This document shows, piece by piece, positions 17,687 through 26,943 of a stretch of 64,000 nt of DNA. A program made the position numbers and the translations under genes. This DNA comes from JBGPTF01 sp041490445. Its GTDB lineage: Bacteria; Acidobacteriota; Terriglobia; Acidiferrales; UBA7541. The stretch lies in assembly GCA_041490445.1 (NCBI GenBank), contig JBGPTF010000012.1:62001-126000 (forward strand), in the 5' to 3' direction. The notes beneath the pieces are model-generated. The model searched no databases. It was not told where the DNA came from and worked only from the letters and a program-made list of their open reading frames with translations. The stretch's first letter is position 1. The number at the start of each line of letters is the position of its first letter.

Positions 17687-18328
17687 ATGGCGAACGATCC
17701 CTCGCAAAAAGATTCCTCCGCCACCCCGACTGGGGGGACGGCGGAAGGCGCTCCCGCAAAGCCCGCTGCAGCAGCGCCTCCGAAGGCGCCAATGCCGGCA
17801 GCGCCAGCCAAAGAGCCGCCTCCCAAACCTATTCCGCTCGATAACGATCTTGTGCAACGGCTGAAAGCGCGCTTTGGAGAGGCGATTCGGGAGGCATGGC
17901 TCGACCGGAAGCAGGCGATCGTTGTGATCGCCGCCGAAAAGCTTTTGGAGATCGCGCACTACTGCCGCGAGGACGAAAAGTTCGACATGCTCACCGACCT
18001 GACGGCCGTGGACTGGCCAAAGCGCGAAAAACGCTTCGACGTGATCCTGAACCTCTATTCGTTCGCGAAGAACGAGCGCCTGCGGCTGAAGGCGCTGGCG
18101 GGCGAAAACGAACCCGTGGCGAGCGTGGTGAGCGTGTGGCCTGCGGCAAACTGGCTCGAGCGCGAAGCGTACGACATGTTCGGCATCTCCTTCAGCGGGC
18201 ATCCCGATTTGCGGCGCATCCTGCTGCCGGAAGAATGGCAGGGCCATCCGCTGCGGAAGGATTACGACATTTTGAAACAGGACACCGCCTGGGTGAAAGA
18301 AAACCTGGGAATCGAGAGCGGGCAGTAA
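17687..18328 (+). CDS. nuoC: NADH-quinone oxidoreductase subunit C, locus 1
   Basis: NuoC (213 aa from ATG 17687), peripheral-arm subunit. The core includes FDMLTDLTAVDWP, ERFDVILNLYS-type strands and the signature WPAANWLEREAYDMFGISFSGHPDLRRILLPEEWQGHPLRKDY. It has an unusual Ala/Pro/Lys-rich N-terminal extension of about 50 residues (APAKPAAAAPPKAP) before the fold begins. It is 3 bp upstream of nuoD. An in-frame ATG at 17636 would add 17 residues of no family character. Confidence 0.93.
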   Translation: MANDPSQKDSSATPTGGTAEGAPAKPAAAAPPKAPMPAAPAKEPPPKPIPLDNDLVQRLKARFGEAIREAWLDRKQAIVVIAAEKLLEIAHYCREDEKFDMLTDLTAVDWPKREKRFDVILNLYSFAKNERLRLKALAGENEPVASVVSVWPAANWLEREAYDMFGISFSGHPDLRRILLPEEWQGHPLRKDYDILKQDTAWVKENLGIESGQ

Positions 18329-18331
18329 GAC

Positions 18332-19474
18332 ATGGCGGAAACGCGCATCCCGAACAGCTCGAACGTCGCGACGACGGTGCTCGGGGCCGACGAAATCATC
18401 CTCAACATGGGGCCACAGCATCCTTCCACGCACGGCGTGCTGCGCGTGCGGCTGAAGCTCGACGGCGAGCGGGTGAGGGAATCGGAATGCATCATCGGCT
18501 ACCTTCACCGCGGCGTGGAAAAGATCGCCGAGCACCGCAGCTACCAGCAGTTCGCGCCCTACGTGGATCGCATGGATTACGTGGCGGCCGTATCGAACGG
18601 GCTCGGCTATTGCGAGGCGATCGAAAAGCTGCTGGGCGCGGAGGCGCCGCCGCGCGCGAAAGTGGTGCGCACGATTTTGACCGAGCTGCAGCGAATCGCG
18701 AGCCACATGGTGTGGCTGGGGACGCACGCGCTCGATATTGGGGCGCTGACGCCGATTTTCTACTGCTTCCGCGAGCGCGAGGAAATCCTGAAGATTATCG
18801 AGAAATATTGCGGCGCGCGGCTGACCACCCATGCGTTTCGCATCGGCGGGTTGCAGTACGAGACCTACGACGGCTTCGAACAGGAAGTGAAACGGTTCTG
18901 CGAGGATCTCGACCACAAGATCGACGAATACGAACAACTGCTGACCGAGAATCGCATCTGGGTGGGCCGCACGAAGGGCGTCGGCATTCTGTCGGCCGAG
19001 GACGCGATCGGGCTCGGCGTCACCGGGCCGGTGCTGCGCGCCAGCGGCGTGAAGTGGGACATCCGCAAGGCGATGCCGTACGCCGCATACGAGCAGTACG
19101 ATTTCGAAATTCCCACCGGCAAGAACGGCGATACCTACGACCGGTACCTTGTCCGGATGGCGGAGATGCGCCAGTCGCGGCGCATCTGCCTGCAGGCGAT
19201 CGAGAACATTCCGTCGGGTCCGATCATGGCGCGCATCGGCAAAGTGCTGAAGCCGCCGGTGGGCGAGGTGTACCACTCGATTGAAGCGCCGAAGGGCGAA
19301 CTGGGATACTACGTAGTCAGCGACGCCACGACGCAGCCCTATCGCGTGCGCGTGCGCCCGCCGTCGTTCATCAACCTGCAAGCGTTCGACAAGATGGTGC
19401 GTGGCAGCCTGGTGGCGGACGTGGTAGCCATCATCGGCACGATTGATATTGTTCTTGGAGAAGTGGATCGCTAA
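18332..19474 (+). CDS. nuoD: NADH-quinone oxidoreductase subunit D, locus 1
   Basis: NuoD (380 aa), the quinone-site subunit derived from the hydrogenase large subunit. Signatures are MGPQHPSTHGVLRVRLKLDGE, YLHRGVEKIAEHRSY, SHMVWLGTHALDIGALTP and the C-terminal SFINLQAFDKMVRGSLVADVVAIIGTIDIVLGEVDR. Quinone-site His (in PSTHG) and Tyr residues are present. It sits between nuoC (3 bp) and nuoH (30 bp). It differs clearly from the second NuoD of this window, so the loci are diverged, not recent duplicates. Confidence 0.96.
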   Translation: MAETRIPNSSNVATTVLGADEIILNMGPQHPSTHGVLRVRLKLDGERVRESECIIGYLHRGVEKIAEHRSYQQFAPYVDRMDYVAAVSNGLGYCEAIEKLLGAEAPPRAKVVRTILTELQRIASHMVWLGTHALDIGALTPIFYCFREREEILKIIEKYCGARLTTHAFRIGGLQYETYDGFEQEVKRFCEDLDHKIDEYEQLLTENRIWVGRTKGVGILSAEDAIGLGVTGPVLRASGVKWDIRKAMPYAAYEQYDFEIPTGKNGDTYDRYLVRMAEMRQSRRICLQAIENIPSGPIMARIGKVLKPPVGEVYHSIEAPKGELGYYVVSDATTQPYRVRVRPPSFINLQAFDKMVRGSLVADVVAIIGTIDIVLGEVDR

Positions 19475-19504
19475 GTTCGAAGGAGCGAGCGGATCGCGCA
19501 GACC

Positions 19505-20845
19505 ATGAACCCGCAGAGCTTCGAAGCTATTCGCCCTTACCTCCTGCCGGTCCTGTACGGCGTGGTGCTTGTCGCCGTGCTGCCGCTCATCGTGGGCTAC
19601 ATCATTCTGCTCGAGCGCAAGGTGATGGCCGACATGCAGGCGCGGCTCGGTCCGATGCGCGTGGGACCCCACGGGCTGCTGCAGCCGCTCGCCGACGGCG
19701 TGAAGCTCATGATCAAGGAAGACATCATTCCGGAGGCTGCCGACTTCTGGGTCTTCTGGCTCGCGCCCCTGATCACCTTTCTCGGCGGGATGACAGCGCT
19801 CGCGGCGATGGCGTTTGGTCCCGTGTTCCAGATCGCGGACTTGAACATCGGCGTGCTGTTCATCCTCGGCGTCAGCTCGATGGGAATCTACGGCATCGTG
19901 CTCGGCGGATGGGCTTCGAATAGCCATTACTCTCTGCTGGGAGCGATGCGCAGCGCGGCACAACTTGTCAGCTACGAAACCGCCGCGGGCATGGCGCTGG
20001 TGACGGCGCTGCTCCTGGGCGGCTCGCTATCCATGCGCAACCTGGTGGAAGCGCAGCAGCGTTCGGGCGTGTGGTTCATTTTTTTGGCGCCGATCGCGTT
20101 CTTCATTTATCTCATTGCCTCGATTGCGGAGACGAACCGCTCGCCGTTCGACCTGCCTGAAGCGGAATCGGAACTCGTGGCCGGTTATATGACCGAATAC
20201 AGCGGGTTCCGCTGGGTCATCTTCATGATGGCCGAGTATGCCAACGTGATCGTCGTTTCCGGCCTCGCGACAACGCTCTTCCTCGGAGGCTGGCTGCGGC
20301 CATTCGCGAGCTTCCACGCGCATCTTCCCGGCTCTGCGATTGACATTCTCGACGCGGTTCCGGGGCTGATTCTGCTGCTCGTGGCGGGCTATTGCTTCTG
20401 GCGGACGCCGAAGCAGCCGGTGCAAATTCAGAAAGCGGTGATGGCGCTGTTCGGATTCATCTGCCTGGGGCTGGCGGGCGCGCTGACGCTGCCGCTTTCG
20501 TCCGCGTTTGCTGCCTGGATGCCCGGAATCCACGGCGCGTTCTGGTTCCTGGCGAAAATCTTTGTGTACGTGTACGGGTTCTTGTGGTTCCGGTTCACAT
20601 TCCCCCGGTACCGGTTCGACCAGTTGATGCGGCTGGGCTGGCATTTTCTGATCCCGCTGTCGCTGGTGAACGTGATGGGCGTGGGGATCGCGCTGGTGTT
20701 GCACCAGCAGGCGGGCTGGGGATTGGCCGGGGCGCTGACGCTGACCACGTTCGGGACGCTGGTGATTGCCGGGTGGCTTGTGGCGGTCAGCGAGCGGCAC
20801 GAGCGCGAGTTGCTGACGCCGGCTTCGCTGGCGGGTGGTGATTAA
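19505..20845 (+). CDS. nuoH: NADH-quinone oxidoreductase subunit H, locus 1
   Basis: NuoH (446 aa), membrane subunit forming the quinone channel. Conserved: LLERKVMADMQARLGPMRVGPHGLLQPLADGVKL, the acidic loop ETNRSPFDLPEAESELVAGYMTEYSG and FVYVYGFLWFRFTFPRYRFDQLM. It is about 100 residues longer than a typical NuoH: an extra hydrophobic stretch between the LFLGGWL and FVYVYGFLW blocks and a C-terminal extension with one more helix. nuoI, usually right after nuoH, is absent; nuoJ follows directly. Confidence 0.95.
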   Translation: MNPQSFEAIRPYLLPVLYGVVLVAVLPLIVGYIILLERKVMADMQARLGPMRVGPHGLLQPLADGVKLMIKEDIIPEAADFWVFWLAPLITFLGGMTALAAMAFGPVFQIADLNIGVLFILGVSSMGIYGIVLGGWASNSHYSLLGAMRSAAQLVSYETAAGMALVTALLLGGSLSMRNLVEAQQRSGVWFIFLAPIAFFIYLIASIAETNRSPFDLPEAESELVAGYMTEYSGFRWVIFMMAEYANVIVVSGLATTLFLGGWLRPFASFHAHLPGSAIDILDAVPGLILLLVAGYCFWRTPKQPVQIQKAVMALFGFICLGLAGALTLPLSSAFAAWMPGIHGAFWFLAKIFVYVYGFLWFRFTFPRYRFDQLMRLGWHFLIPLSLVNVMGVGIALVLHQQAGWGLAGALTLTTFGTLVIAGWLVAVSERHERELLTPASLAGGD

Positions 20846-21367
20846 GTGACGGGAACAACGGTCAACCTGGTGTTGTTCTACTTCTTCGGCGGAATCGCCG
20901 TGCTCTCCGCCATTCTCATGGTGACGCGGCGCAACGTGGTTCACAGCGCCATCTTTCTGATCACGTCGCTGCTGGCGACGGCGGGAATCTATCTGCAGTT
21001 GCAGGCGGAATTCATTTTTGCCGTGCAGATCATCCTCTATGTGGGCGGGATCGTGGTGCTGTTTGTGTTCGTCATCATGCTGGTGAACCTGGATGTGACG
21101 CTGCACCAGGCGCAGTTCAACCGGCAGTGGTGGGTGGCGACGCTCATCGCGCTGGTCCTTGGCGCGCAGCTCGTCTTTGCCGTGTGGATCGGGCGGCAGG
21201 GGAGCGTGCTGAACCTTCCGCCGGCGGCGCCCGCGCTGACGGCGCAGAACACCGAACAGGTCGGGCAGGTGCTGTTCGATACCTACATGCTGCCATTCGA
21301 GATTGCGTCGATCCTGCTTCTCGTGGCGATGATTGGAGCGGTGGTGATGGCGAAGCGGAGAATCTGA
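20846..21367 (+). CDS. nuoJ: NADH-quinone oxidoreductase subunit J, locus 1
   Basis: NuoJ (173 aa), five-helix membrane subunit near the quinone end of the proton channel. The conserved third-helix region EFIFAVQIILYVGGIVVLFVFVIML is intact. The GTG start directly abuts the nuoH stop. A hydrophilic insert (about residues 105-145) before the last helix, LPFEIASILLLVAMIGAVVMAKR, is typical of the family. Confidence 0.93.
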   Translation: MTGTTVNLVLFYFFGGIAVLSAILMVTRRNVVHSAIFLITSLLATAGIYLQLQAEFIFAVQIILYVGGIVVLFVFVIMLVNLDVTLHQAQFNRQWWVATLIALVLGAQLVFAVWIGRQGSVLNLPPAAPALTAQNTEQVGQVLFDTYMLPFEIASILLLVAMIGAVVMAKRRI

Positions 21368-21368
21368 A

Positions 21369-21671
21369 ATGATCCCGACAACGCATTACCTATTGTTGAG
21401 CCTGGCGCTGTTCACGATCGGCGTGATCGGCGTGTTGACGCGGCGCAACGTGATCGTCATCTTGATGTCCATTGAGCTGATCTTGAACGCGGTGAACATC
21501 AACCTGGTCGCGTTCTCGCGAATGCTGGGGTCGGTGCACGGGCAGGTGTTCGCGATTTTCATCATCACCGATGCGGCGGCGGAAGCGGCCGTGGGTTTGG
21601 GGATCATCATCGCGTATTTTCGGAACCGCGAGACGGTGCTGGCGGACGAAATGGATCTGCTGAAGTGGTAA
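21369..21671 (+). CDS. nuoK: NADH-quinone oxidoreductase subunit K, locus 1
   Basis: NuoK (100 aa), three-helix antiporter-like subunit. It has MSIELILNAVNINLVAF with the conserved membrane Glu, and AAAEAAVGLGIIIAYFRNRE with the second conserved Glu. Its start is one base after the nuoJ stop region. A 123-bp gap with an interspersed repeat separates it from nuoL. Confidence 0.95.
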   Translation: MIPTTHYLLLSLALFTIGVIGVLTRRNVIVILMSIELILNAVNINLVAFSRMLGSVHGQVFAIFIITDAAAEAAVGLGIIIAYFRNRETVLADEMDLLKW

Positions 21672-21723
21672 GCGGCCTGCGCGAAGGAAACGTCGTGAAG
21701 GCCGGAGCAAGACTTCTAACGAT

Positions 21724-21763
21724 GAGATTCTTCGCGCCGGCAGAGTCGTAGCTCAGAATGGCA
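21724..21763. repeat. Interspersed repeat, GAGATTCTTCG...CTCAGAATG type, copy 2
   Basis: In the nuoK-nuoL gap: GAGATTCTTCGCG, 14 nt, then GCTCAGAATGGCA. It shares both outer blocks with the copy at 12214-12259; the middle differs. Confidence 0.55.
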
Positions 21764-21794
21764 AAACAGAGGGAGCGGGCCTGAGACTCCAGCA

Positions 21795-23831
21795 ATGACG
21801 ACGCTGCCCTATTTTCTCGACCATATCTGGCTGATCCCGCTGTTTCCGCTGGCGGGCGCGCTGCTGATGATTCTGTTCGGCCGGCGGCTCTCCAACGCGA
21901 TCGTGAGCTGGCTTTGCGTCGGCAGCGTTTTTGTGTCGTTCGTCTATGCGGCGGGCGCGGTGCTGCAACTTGTCGCGCGCCCCGCGGACGATCGTCTCGT
22001 TCAGAAGATTCTCTTTGAATGGGTGCCAGCCGGTGTCTATCACACGGCCGCAGGCGGGCTCGGCCGCTTCGTCGCGGACTGGGGTTTGCTGCTCGATCCG
22101 CTTTCCGCGGTGATGATTCTGGTCGTCACCGGCGTGGGTTTTCTGATCCATTTCTATTCCATCGGCTACATGGGCCATGAAGGCGGCTACTACCGCTTCT
22201 TCGGCTACATGAACCTGTTCATGTTTTCCATGCTCACGCTGGTGCTGGCGAACAACCTGTTGCTGATGTTCGTCGGCTGGGAGGGCGTGGGACTTTGCAG
22301 CTACCTGCTCATCGGCTTTTACTTCCAGCGCAAATCGGCGGCGGACGCGGGGAAGAAAGCGTTCATCGTCAACCGGATCGGCGACGCGGGCTTTCTGCTG
22401 GGAATCTTCCTGATTTCGGCGACGCTGGGAACGGTTCGCTTTGCGGAAATCCCGGCCGCGCTTACGGCAGGGAATTTTGCGATCGGCGCGCCGGTGATGA
22501 CGGCGATCGCGCTCTTGCTGTTCGTCGGCGCGACGGGCAAATCGGCGCAGATTCCGCTGTATGTGTGGTTGCCGGACGCGATGGAAGGCCCGACGCCCGT
22601 GAGCGCGTTGATTCACGCCGCGACGATGGTCACCGCAGGCGTGTACATGGTCACGCGCAACAATGCGATTTATCAGCTTGCGCCGAAGGCCCTGGCCGTC
22701 GTGGCTGTCATCGGTGCGGTGACGGCTATTTTTGCCGCCACGATGGGCCTGGTGCAGAACGATATCAAGAAGGTCCTGGCCTACTCGACGATTTCGCAGC
22801 TCGGCTACATGTTTCTGGCGTGCGGCGTGGGCGCGTTCGCGGCGAGCATCTTTCACCTGATGACCCACGCCTTTTTCAAGGCCCTGCTCTTCCTGGGCGC
22901 CGGCAGCGTGATTCACGCGATGTCGGGCGAACAGGACATGCAGAAAATGGGCGGGCTTTCGGGAAAAATCCGCACGACGTATTTGACGATGCTTGCTGCG
23001 ACGCTCGCGATTGCGGGCATCTTCCCGTTCGCGGGTTTTTTCAGCAAGGATCAGATTCTCGGCAGGACGTTTGAACATAGCCGCGGGCTCTGGGTCGTGG
23101 GCTGGGTTACGGCGGGACTGACGGCGTTCTACATGTTCCGGCTGCTGTTCCTCACGTTCCACGGGCAGTCGCGCGTGGCGCACGACGTGGAGCATCACAT
23201 CCACGAATCGCCGGGCACGATGACGGTGCCGCTGATGATTCTCGCGGTGCTCTCCGTCATCGGTGGATGGATCGGCATCGGCGGGCGGTTCGAGCACTTC
23301 CTCGATCCGGTGATCGCGAAACATGCGGGCGAAACCGCCGAAGCGGCGGCGCAGAGCAGCGCTGCGGAATACGCCCTGATGGCCGCGTCCATCGCCATCG
23401 CGCTCGGGGGCATCTGGGTTGCGTGGACCCTGTATCTGAAGAACACGGCGCTGCCCGGCAGGCTGGCGTCGAGATTTGGCGGGCTCTACCGGCTGGTCTT
23501 TCACAAGTATTACGTGGATGAAATCTACGATGCGATGTTCGTGAACCGCACCAAGGACCTGGCAACGACGCTGGGCTCGTTCGACGCGACGATTATTGAC
23601 GGGCTCGGTGTGAACGGTGCGGGCTGGATGACGCGTTTCATTTCCAATGTCTCGATCTGGTGGGACACCTGGATCGTGGACGGCTCGGTCCGGCTCGGCT
23701 CGTGGATCGTGTGGCTGTTCAGCTATCCGGTGCGGATGATTCAAACGGGCCTGGTGCAGAGCTACATGCTGCTCATCGTCATCGGGCTGATCGGTTTTCT
23801 CGGATATTACTGGTATCTGTTCCATCGCTAA
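21795..23831 (+). CDS. nuoL: NADH-quinone oxidoreductase subunit L, locus 1
   Basis: NuoL (678 aa), the distal antiporter-like proton-pumping subunit with a long lateral helix at the C-terminus. Signatures include the membrane-Glu block FVGWEGVGLCSYLLIGFY, KSAQIPLYVWLPDAMEGPTPVSALIHAATMVTAGVYM, AYSTISQLGYMFLACG and HAFFKALLFLGAGSVIHAM. The C-terminal KYYVDEIYDAMF precedes the amphipathic helix. It is 24 bp before nuoM. Confidence 0.96.
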   Translation: MTTLPYFLDHIWLIPLFPLAGALLMILFGRRLSNAIVSWLCVGSVFVSFVYAAGAVLQLVARPADDRLVQKILFEWVPAGVYHTAAGGLGRFVADWGLLLDPLSAVMILVVTGVGFLIHFYSIGYMGHEGGYYRFFGYMNLFMFSMLTLVLANNLLLMFVGWEGVGLCSYLLIGFYFQRKSAADAGKKAFIVNRIGDAGFLLGIFLISATLGTVRFAEIPAALTAGNFAIGAPVMTAIALLLFVGATGKSAQIPLYVWLPDAMEGPTPVSALIHAATMVTAGVYMVTRNNAIYQLAPKALAVVAVIGAVTAIFAATMGLVQNDIKKVLAYSTISQLGYMFLACGVGAFAASIFHLMTHAFFKALLFLGAGSVIHAMSGEQDMQKMGGLSGKIRTTYLTMLAATLAIAGIFPFAGFFSKDQILGRTFEHSRGLWVVGWVTAGLTAFYMFRLLFLTFHGQSRVAHDVEHHIHESPGTMTVPLMILAVLSVIGGWIGIGGRFEHFLDPVIAKHAGETAEAAAQSSAAEYALMAASIAIALGGIWVAWTLYLKNTALPGRLASRFGGLYRLVFHKYYVDEIYDAMFVNRTKDLATTLGSFDATIIDGLGVNGAGWMTRFISNVSIWWDTWIVDGSVRLGSWIVWLFSYPVRMIQTGLVQSYMLLIVIGLIGFLGYYWYLFHR

Positions 23832-23855
23832 GGGAAGAGCGAGAGGAAGGATCGA

Positions 23856-25448
23856 ATGGCACTTTTCGACAATCAGCACATCCTGAGCACGATCCTGTTC
23901 ACGCCGCTGCTGGGATCGATCCTCATGCTGTTCATCCCGCGCGAGCGGGCGAACGCGCACCGAGTGGTTGGCAATCTCTTCGGTTTCCTCGGGCTCGCGG
24001 TTTCGCTGCCGCTCCTCTGGCGCTTCCAGGTCGGCCAGGCGGACTTCCAGTTCACCGAAGTGCACTCGTGGATTCCGTCGATCGGCGCGCGCTACTCGCT
24101 GGGGATCGACGGCCTGGGCCTCGTGATGGTGATGCTGACGACGCTGCTCGGCGCGATTTCCATTCTTTCATCCTGGAAGGCCATCCAGAAACGCGAGAAG
24201 GAGTATTACCTGCTCTTTCTGCTGCTGCAGACGGGCATGCTCGGCGTGTTTATGTCGCTCGATTTCGTCCTGTTCTACGTTTTCTGGGAAGTGATGCTGG
24301 TGCCGATGTACTTCCTGATCGGCGTCTGGGGGAGCGAGCGGCGCCTGTACGCGGCGATCAAGTTTTTCCTGTATACGCTGGCCGGCTCGGTCGTCATGCT
24401 GCTGGCGATCCTGGCGATTTATCACAACGCGCATACGTTCGACATTCACGAGATTCTGCACTCGCCGCAGACCATGTTCAGCGTGCAATTGCAGCGCTAC
24501 CTTTTCTGGGGATTCTTCTTCGCGTTTGCCATCAAGGTGCCGATGTTTCCGTTCCACACCTGGCTGCCGGACGCGCACACGGAAGCGCCGACGGCCGGCT
24601 CCGTCATCCTGGCCGGCGTTTTGCTGAAGATGGGGACCTACGGCTTCCTGCGATTCTCCTTGCCGATGTTCCCGGACGCGACGAACCAGTTTCGCGGGAT
24701 CATGATCGTGCTTTCCCTGGTCGCGATCATCTACGGCGCGCTGGTCTGCATGATGCAGAAGGACATGAAGAAGCTGATCGCATACTCGTCGGTCAGCCAC
24801 ATGGGGTTTGTGACCTTGGGCATTTTTGCGCTCACGCCGCTCGGGATTGCGGGCAGCATCATCCAGCAGATTAACCACGGCATCTCGACCGGCGCGCTCT
24901 TCTTGCTCGTCGGCATGCTCTACGAGCGCAGGCACACGCGCCTGATTTCCGAATTTGGCGGGCTTTCGACGCCGATGCCCAACTTCGCCGCGATTTACAT
25001 GATCATCACGCTCAGCTCGCTGGGCATGCCGCTGCTGAACGGCTTCATCGGCGAGTTCACGATCCTGCGAGGGACGTTTGAGGTGCCGCACTACGGCATG
25101 ACCTGGGCGGCCTGGGGCGTCCTTGGAATCATCCTCGGCGCCGCCTACCTGCTGTGGCTCTACCAGCGGGTGATGTTCGGCAGCGTGACCAATCCGGCGA
25201 ACGAGCACCTGCCGGACCTGAACGCGCGCGAGTACGCGACGCTGATCCCGCTGGTCATCCTCGCCTTCTGGATCGGCATTTATCCGAAGCCGCTCTTCCG
25301 CGTTCTGGATGAGTCTGTCCGGCAAGTGGTCGAGCACGTGAATCCAGGGTATTACCAGGCGCAACAGGCGGCGGAACTTCCGGCGCCGGCGGCCCGTCCC
25401 GTGTCGCCTGCGGCGGGGCAAACCTCTTCCAGCCAGGCGGGTAAATAA
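23856..25448 (+). CDS. nuoM: NADH-quinone oxidoreductase subunit M, locus 1
   Basis: NuoM (530 aa), second antiporter-like subunit. Conserved: FWEVMLVPMYFLIGVWG with the functional Glu, KVPMFPFHTWLPDAHTEAPTAGSVILAGVLLKMG with the channel Lys, and AYSSVSHMGFVTLGIFA. The last about 40 residues are an Ala/Pro-rich tail (PAPAARPVSPAAGQ). nuoN starts 3 bp after the stop. Confidence 0.96.
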   Translation: MALFDNQHILSTILFTPLLGSILMLFIPRERANAHRVVGNLFGFLGLAVSLPLLWRFQVGQADFQFTEVHSWIPSIGARYSLGIDGLGLVMVMLTTLLGAISILSSWKAIQKREKEYYLLFLLLQTGMLGVFMSLDFVLFYVFWEVMLVPMYFLIGVWGSERRLYAAIKFFLYTLAGSVVMLLAILAIYHNAHTFDIHEILHSPQTMFSVQLQRYLFWGFFFAFAIKVPMFPFHTWLPDAHTEAPTAGSVILAGVLLKMGTYGFLRFSLPMFPDATNQFRGIMIVLSLVAIIYGALVCMMQKDMKKLIAYSSVSHMGFVTLGIFALTPLGIAGSIIQQINHGISTGALFLLVGMLYERRHTRLISEFGGLSTPMPNFAAIYMIITLSSLGMPLLNGFIGEFTILRGTFEVPHYGMTWAAWGVLGIILGAAYLLWLYQRVMFGSVTNPANEHLPDLNAREYATLIPLVILAFWIGIYPKPLFRVLDESVRQVVEHVNPGYYQAQQAAELPAPAARPVSPAAGQTSSSQAGK

Positions 25449-25451
25449 CCC

Positions 25452-26930
25452 GTGAACATCTGGAACGATCTCTTCGAACAGACGCGGCGCGACCTCCCGC
25501 TGATTTTACCGCAGGTGGAACTGGCCTTTTTCGGGCTCGGCATTCTGCTGACGGATTTTCTCCTCGAGGAGCGATTCAAATGGGTCAATGCGGTTACGGC
25601 GATGCTCGGCGTCGGCTTCAGCGCCTACGCGCTCTGGCGGCTGCACGGCGTCCCTGCGGACGGGATCGCCGGCTTCAAGAATTCGATCCTCGTGGACCCG
25701 TTTTTTGTGTTTTTCAGTTTCCTTTTCTTGGCGTCGGCCGCGCTCGTGATCCTGATTTCCGTTCGCTACATGGAAATCGAAGCCGAGCACCATGGCGAAT
25801 ACTACGCGCTCATCTTGTTTGCCACGCTGGGGATGATGTTTCTGGCGTGCGGTAACGACCTGATCGTCTTGTTCGTCGCGCTCGAGACGATGGCGATCAG
25901 CTTCTACATTCTCACCGGGTTCCTACGGCACGACCGCCGCTCGAACGAAGCCGCGCTGAAATACGTCCTGCTCGGGGCGTTCAGCTCCGGCATTCTGGCC
26001 TACGGCTTCTCGATCCTGTACGGCATCTCCGGCTCGACGAATCTGGCAAGCATTCGCGCCACCGTGGAGCAGCGGGGGCCGGCCGACGTGCTGGTGCTGC
26101 TCGCGCTTGTCACGGTGGCCGCGGGCGTTTTCTTCAAGGTGGCGGCGGTGCCATTCCACCAGTGGGCGCCGGACGTGTACGAGGGCGCGCCAACCCCGAT
26201 CACTGCGTTCGTCAGCGTGGCGTCGAAGACGGCGAGCTTCGCGCTCCTGTTGCGGCTGTTCCTCACCGTCTTCTGGCCGGTGCGCGTGGATTGGACGATG
26301 TTGGTCGCCGCCGTCGCGGTGCTTTCGATGACCGTCGGCAACATCGCCGCCATCACGGAATCGAACGTGAAGCGCCTGCTGGCGTATTCCTCGATTTCGC
26401 ACGTCGGCTACATTCTGTTGGGCCTGGTTGCCGCCAACCAGCGCGGGTTCCAGGCGATGGCGTTCTACCTTCTCGTGTACGCGTTCTTCAACACCGGCGC
26501 GTTCGCGACCGTAATCGTGCTGCGGCGGAAGGGCGTGATCGGCGACGAGATTGACGACATGAACGGATTGATCACGCGCAATCCGGGCGCGGCTGTGTTG
26601 ATGCTGATTTTCCTTCTGTCGCTGGCGGGGGTTCCGCCGACGGCCGGCTTTGTGGGCAAGCTGCTGATTTTCTGGGCGCTGATCGAATCGCAGCACTACG
26701 TTCTCGCGGTGCTGGCGGTGCTCTACATCCTGCCGGCCGTGTACTATTATTTCCGGATTGTCGCGGCGATGTTCGTGCGCGAGAGCACCGACACGTTCCA
26801 TCCGCGGGTCACGATCGGGCAGGGAGTGGCGCTGGCGGCGATGACGTTCGTCACGCTGGCGGCCGGCATTTTCCCCGACCCGTTCCTGCGCCTCGCCACC
26901 TATTCGCTGCTGCTTCCCTTCGGCCACTGA
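25452..26930 (+). CDS. nuoN: NADH-quinone oxidoreductase subunit N, locus 1
   Basis: NuoN (492 aa, GTG start), third antiporter-like subunit. It has LFVALETMAISFYILTGFLRHDRRSNEAALKYVLLGAFSSGIL, KVAAVPFHQWAPDVYEGAPTPITAFVSVASKTASF and LLAYSSISHVGYILLGL. It ends complex I locus 1; atpZ follows 13 bp later in the same direction, so respiratory chain and Fo genes may be co-transcribed. Confidence 0.95.
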   Translation: MNIWNDLFEQTRRDLPLILPQVELAFFGLGILLTDFLLEERFKWVNAVTAMLGVGFSAYALWRLHGVPADGIAGFKNSILVDPFFVFFSFLFLASAALVILISVRYMEIEAEHHGEYYALILFATLGMMFLACGNDLIVLFVALETMAISFYILTGFLRHDRRSNEAALKYVLLGAFSSGILAYGFSILYGISGSTNLASIRATVEQRGPADVLVLLALVTVAAGVFFKVAAVPFHQWAPDVYEGAPTPITAFVSVASKTASFALLLRLFLTVFWPVRVDWTMLVAAVAVLSMTVGNIAAITESNVKRLLAYSSISHVGYILLGLVAANQRGFQAMAFYLLVYAFFNTGAFATVIVLRRKGVIGDEIDDMNGLITRNPGAAVLMLIFLLSLAGVPPTAGFVGKLLIFWALIESQHYVLAVLAVLYILPAVYYYFRIVAAMFVRESTDTFHPRVTIGQGVALAAMTFVTLAAGIFPDPFLRLATYSLLLPFGH

Positions 26931-26943
26931 GCCGTGAGGCCTG

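Noticed and set aside
17498..19963. Very long minus-strand open frame opposite nuoC-nuoD-nuoH
   Set aside because: His/Arg-rich antisense frame created by GC-rich codon bias; the plus strand encodes recognisable complex I subunits.
21753..24065. 770-codon minus-strand open frame opposite nuoL
   Set aside because: Shadow of nuoL; composition dominated by Arg, His and Gln with no domain.
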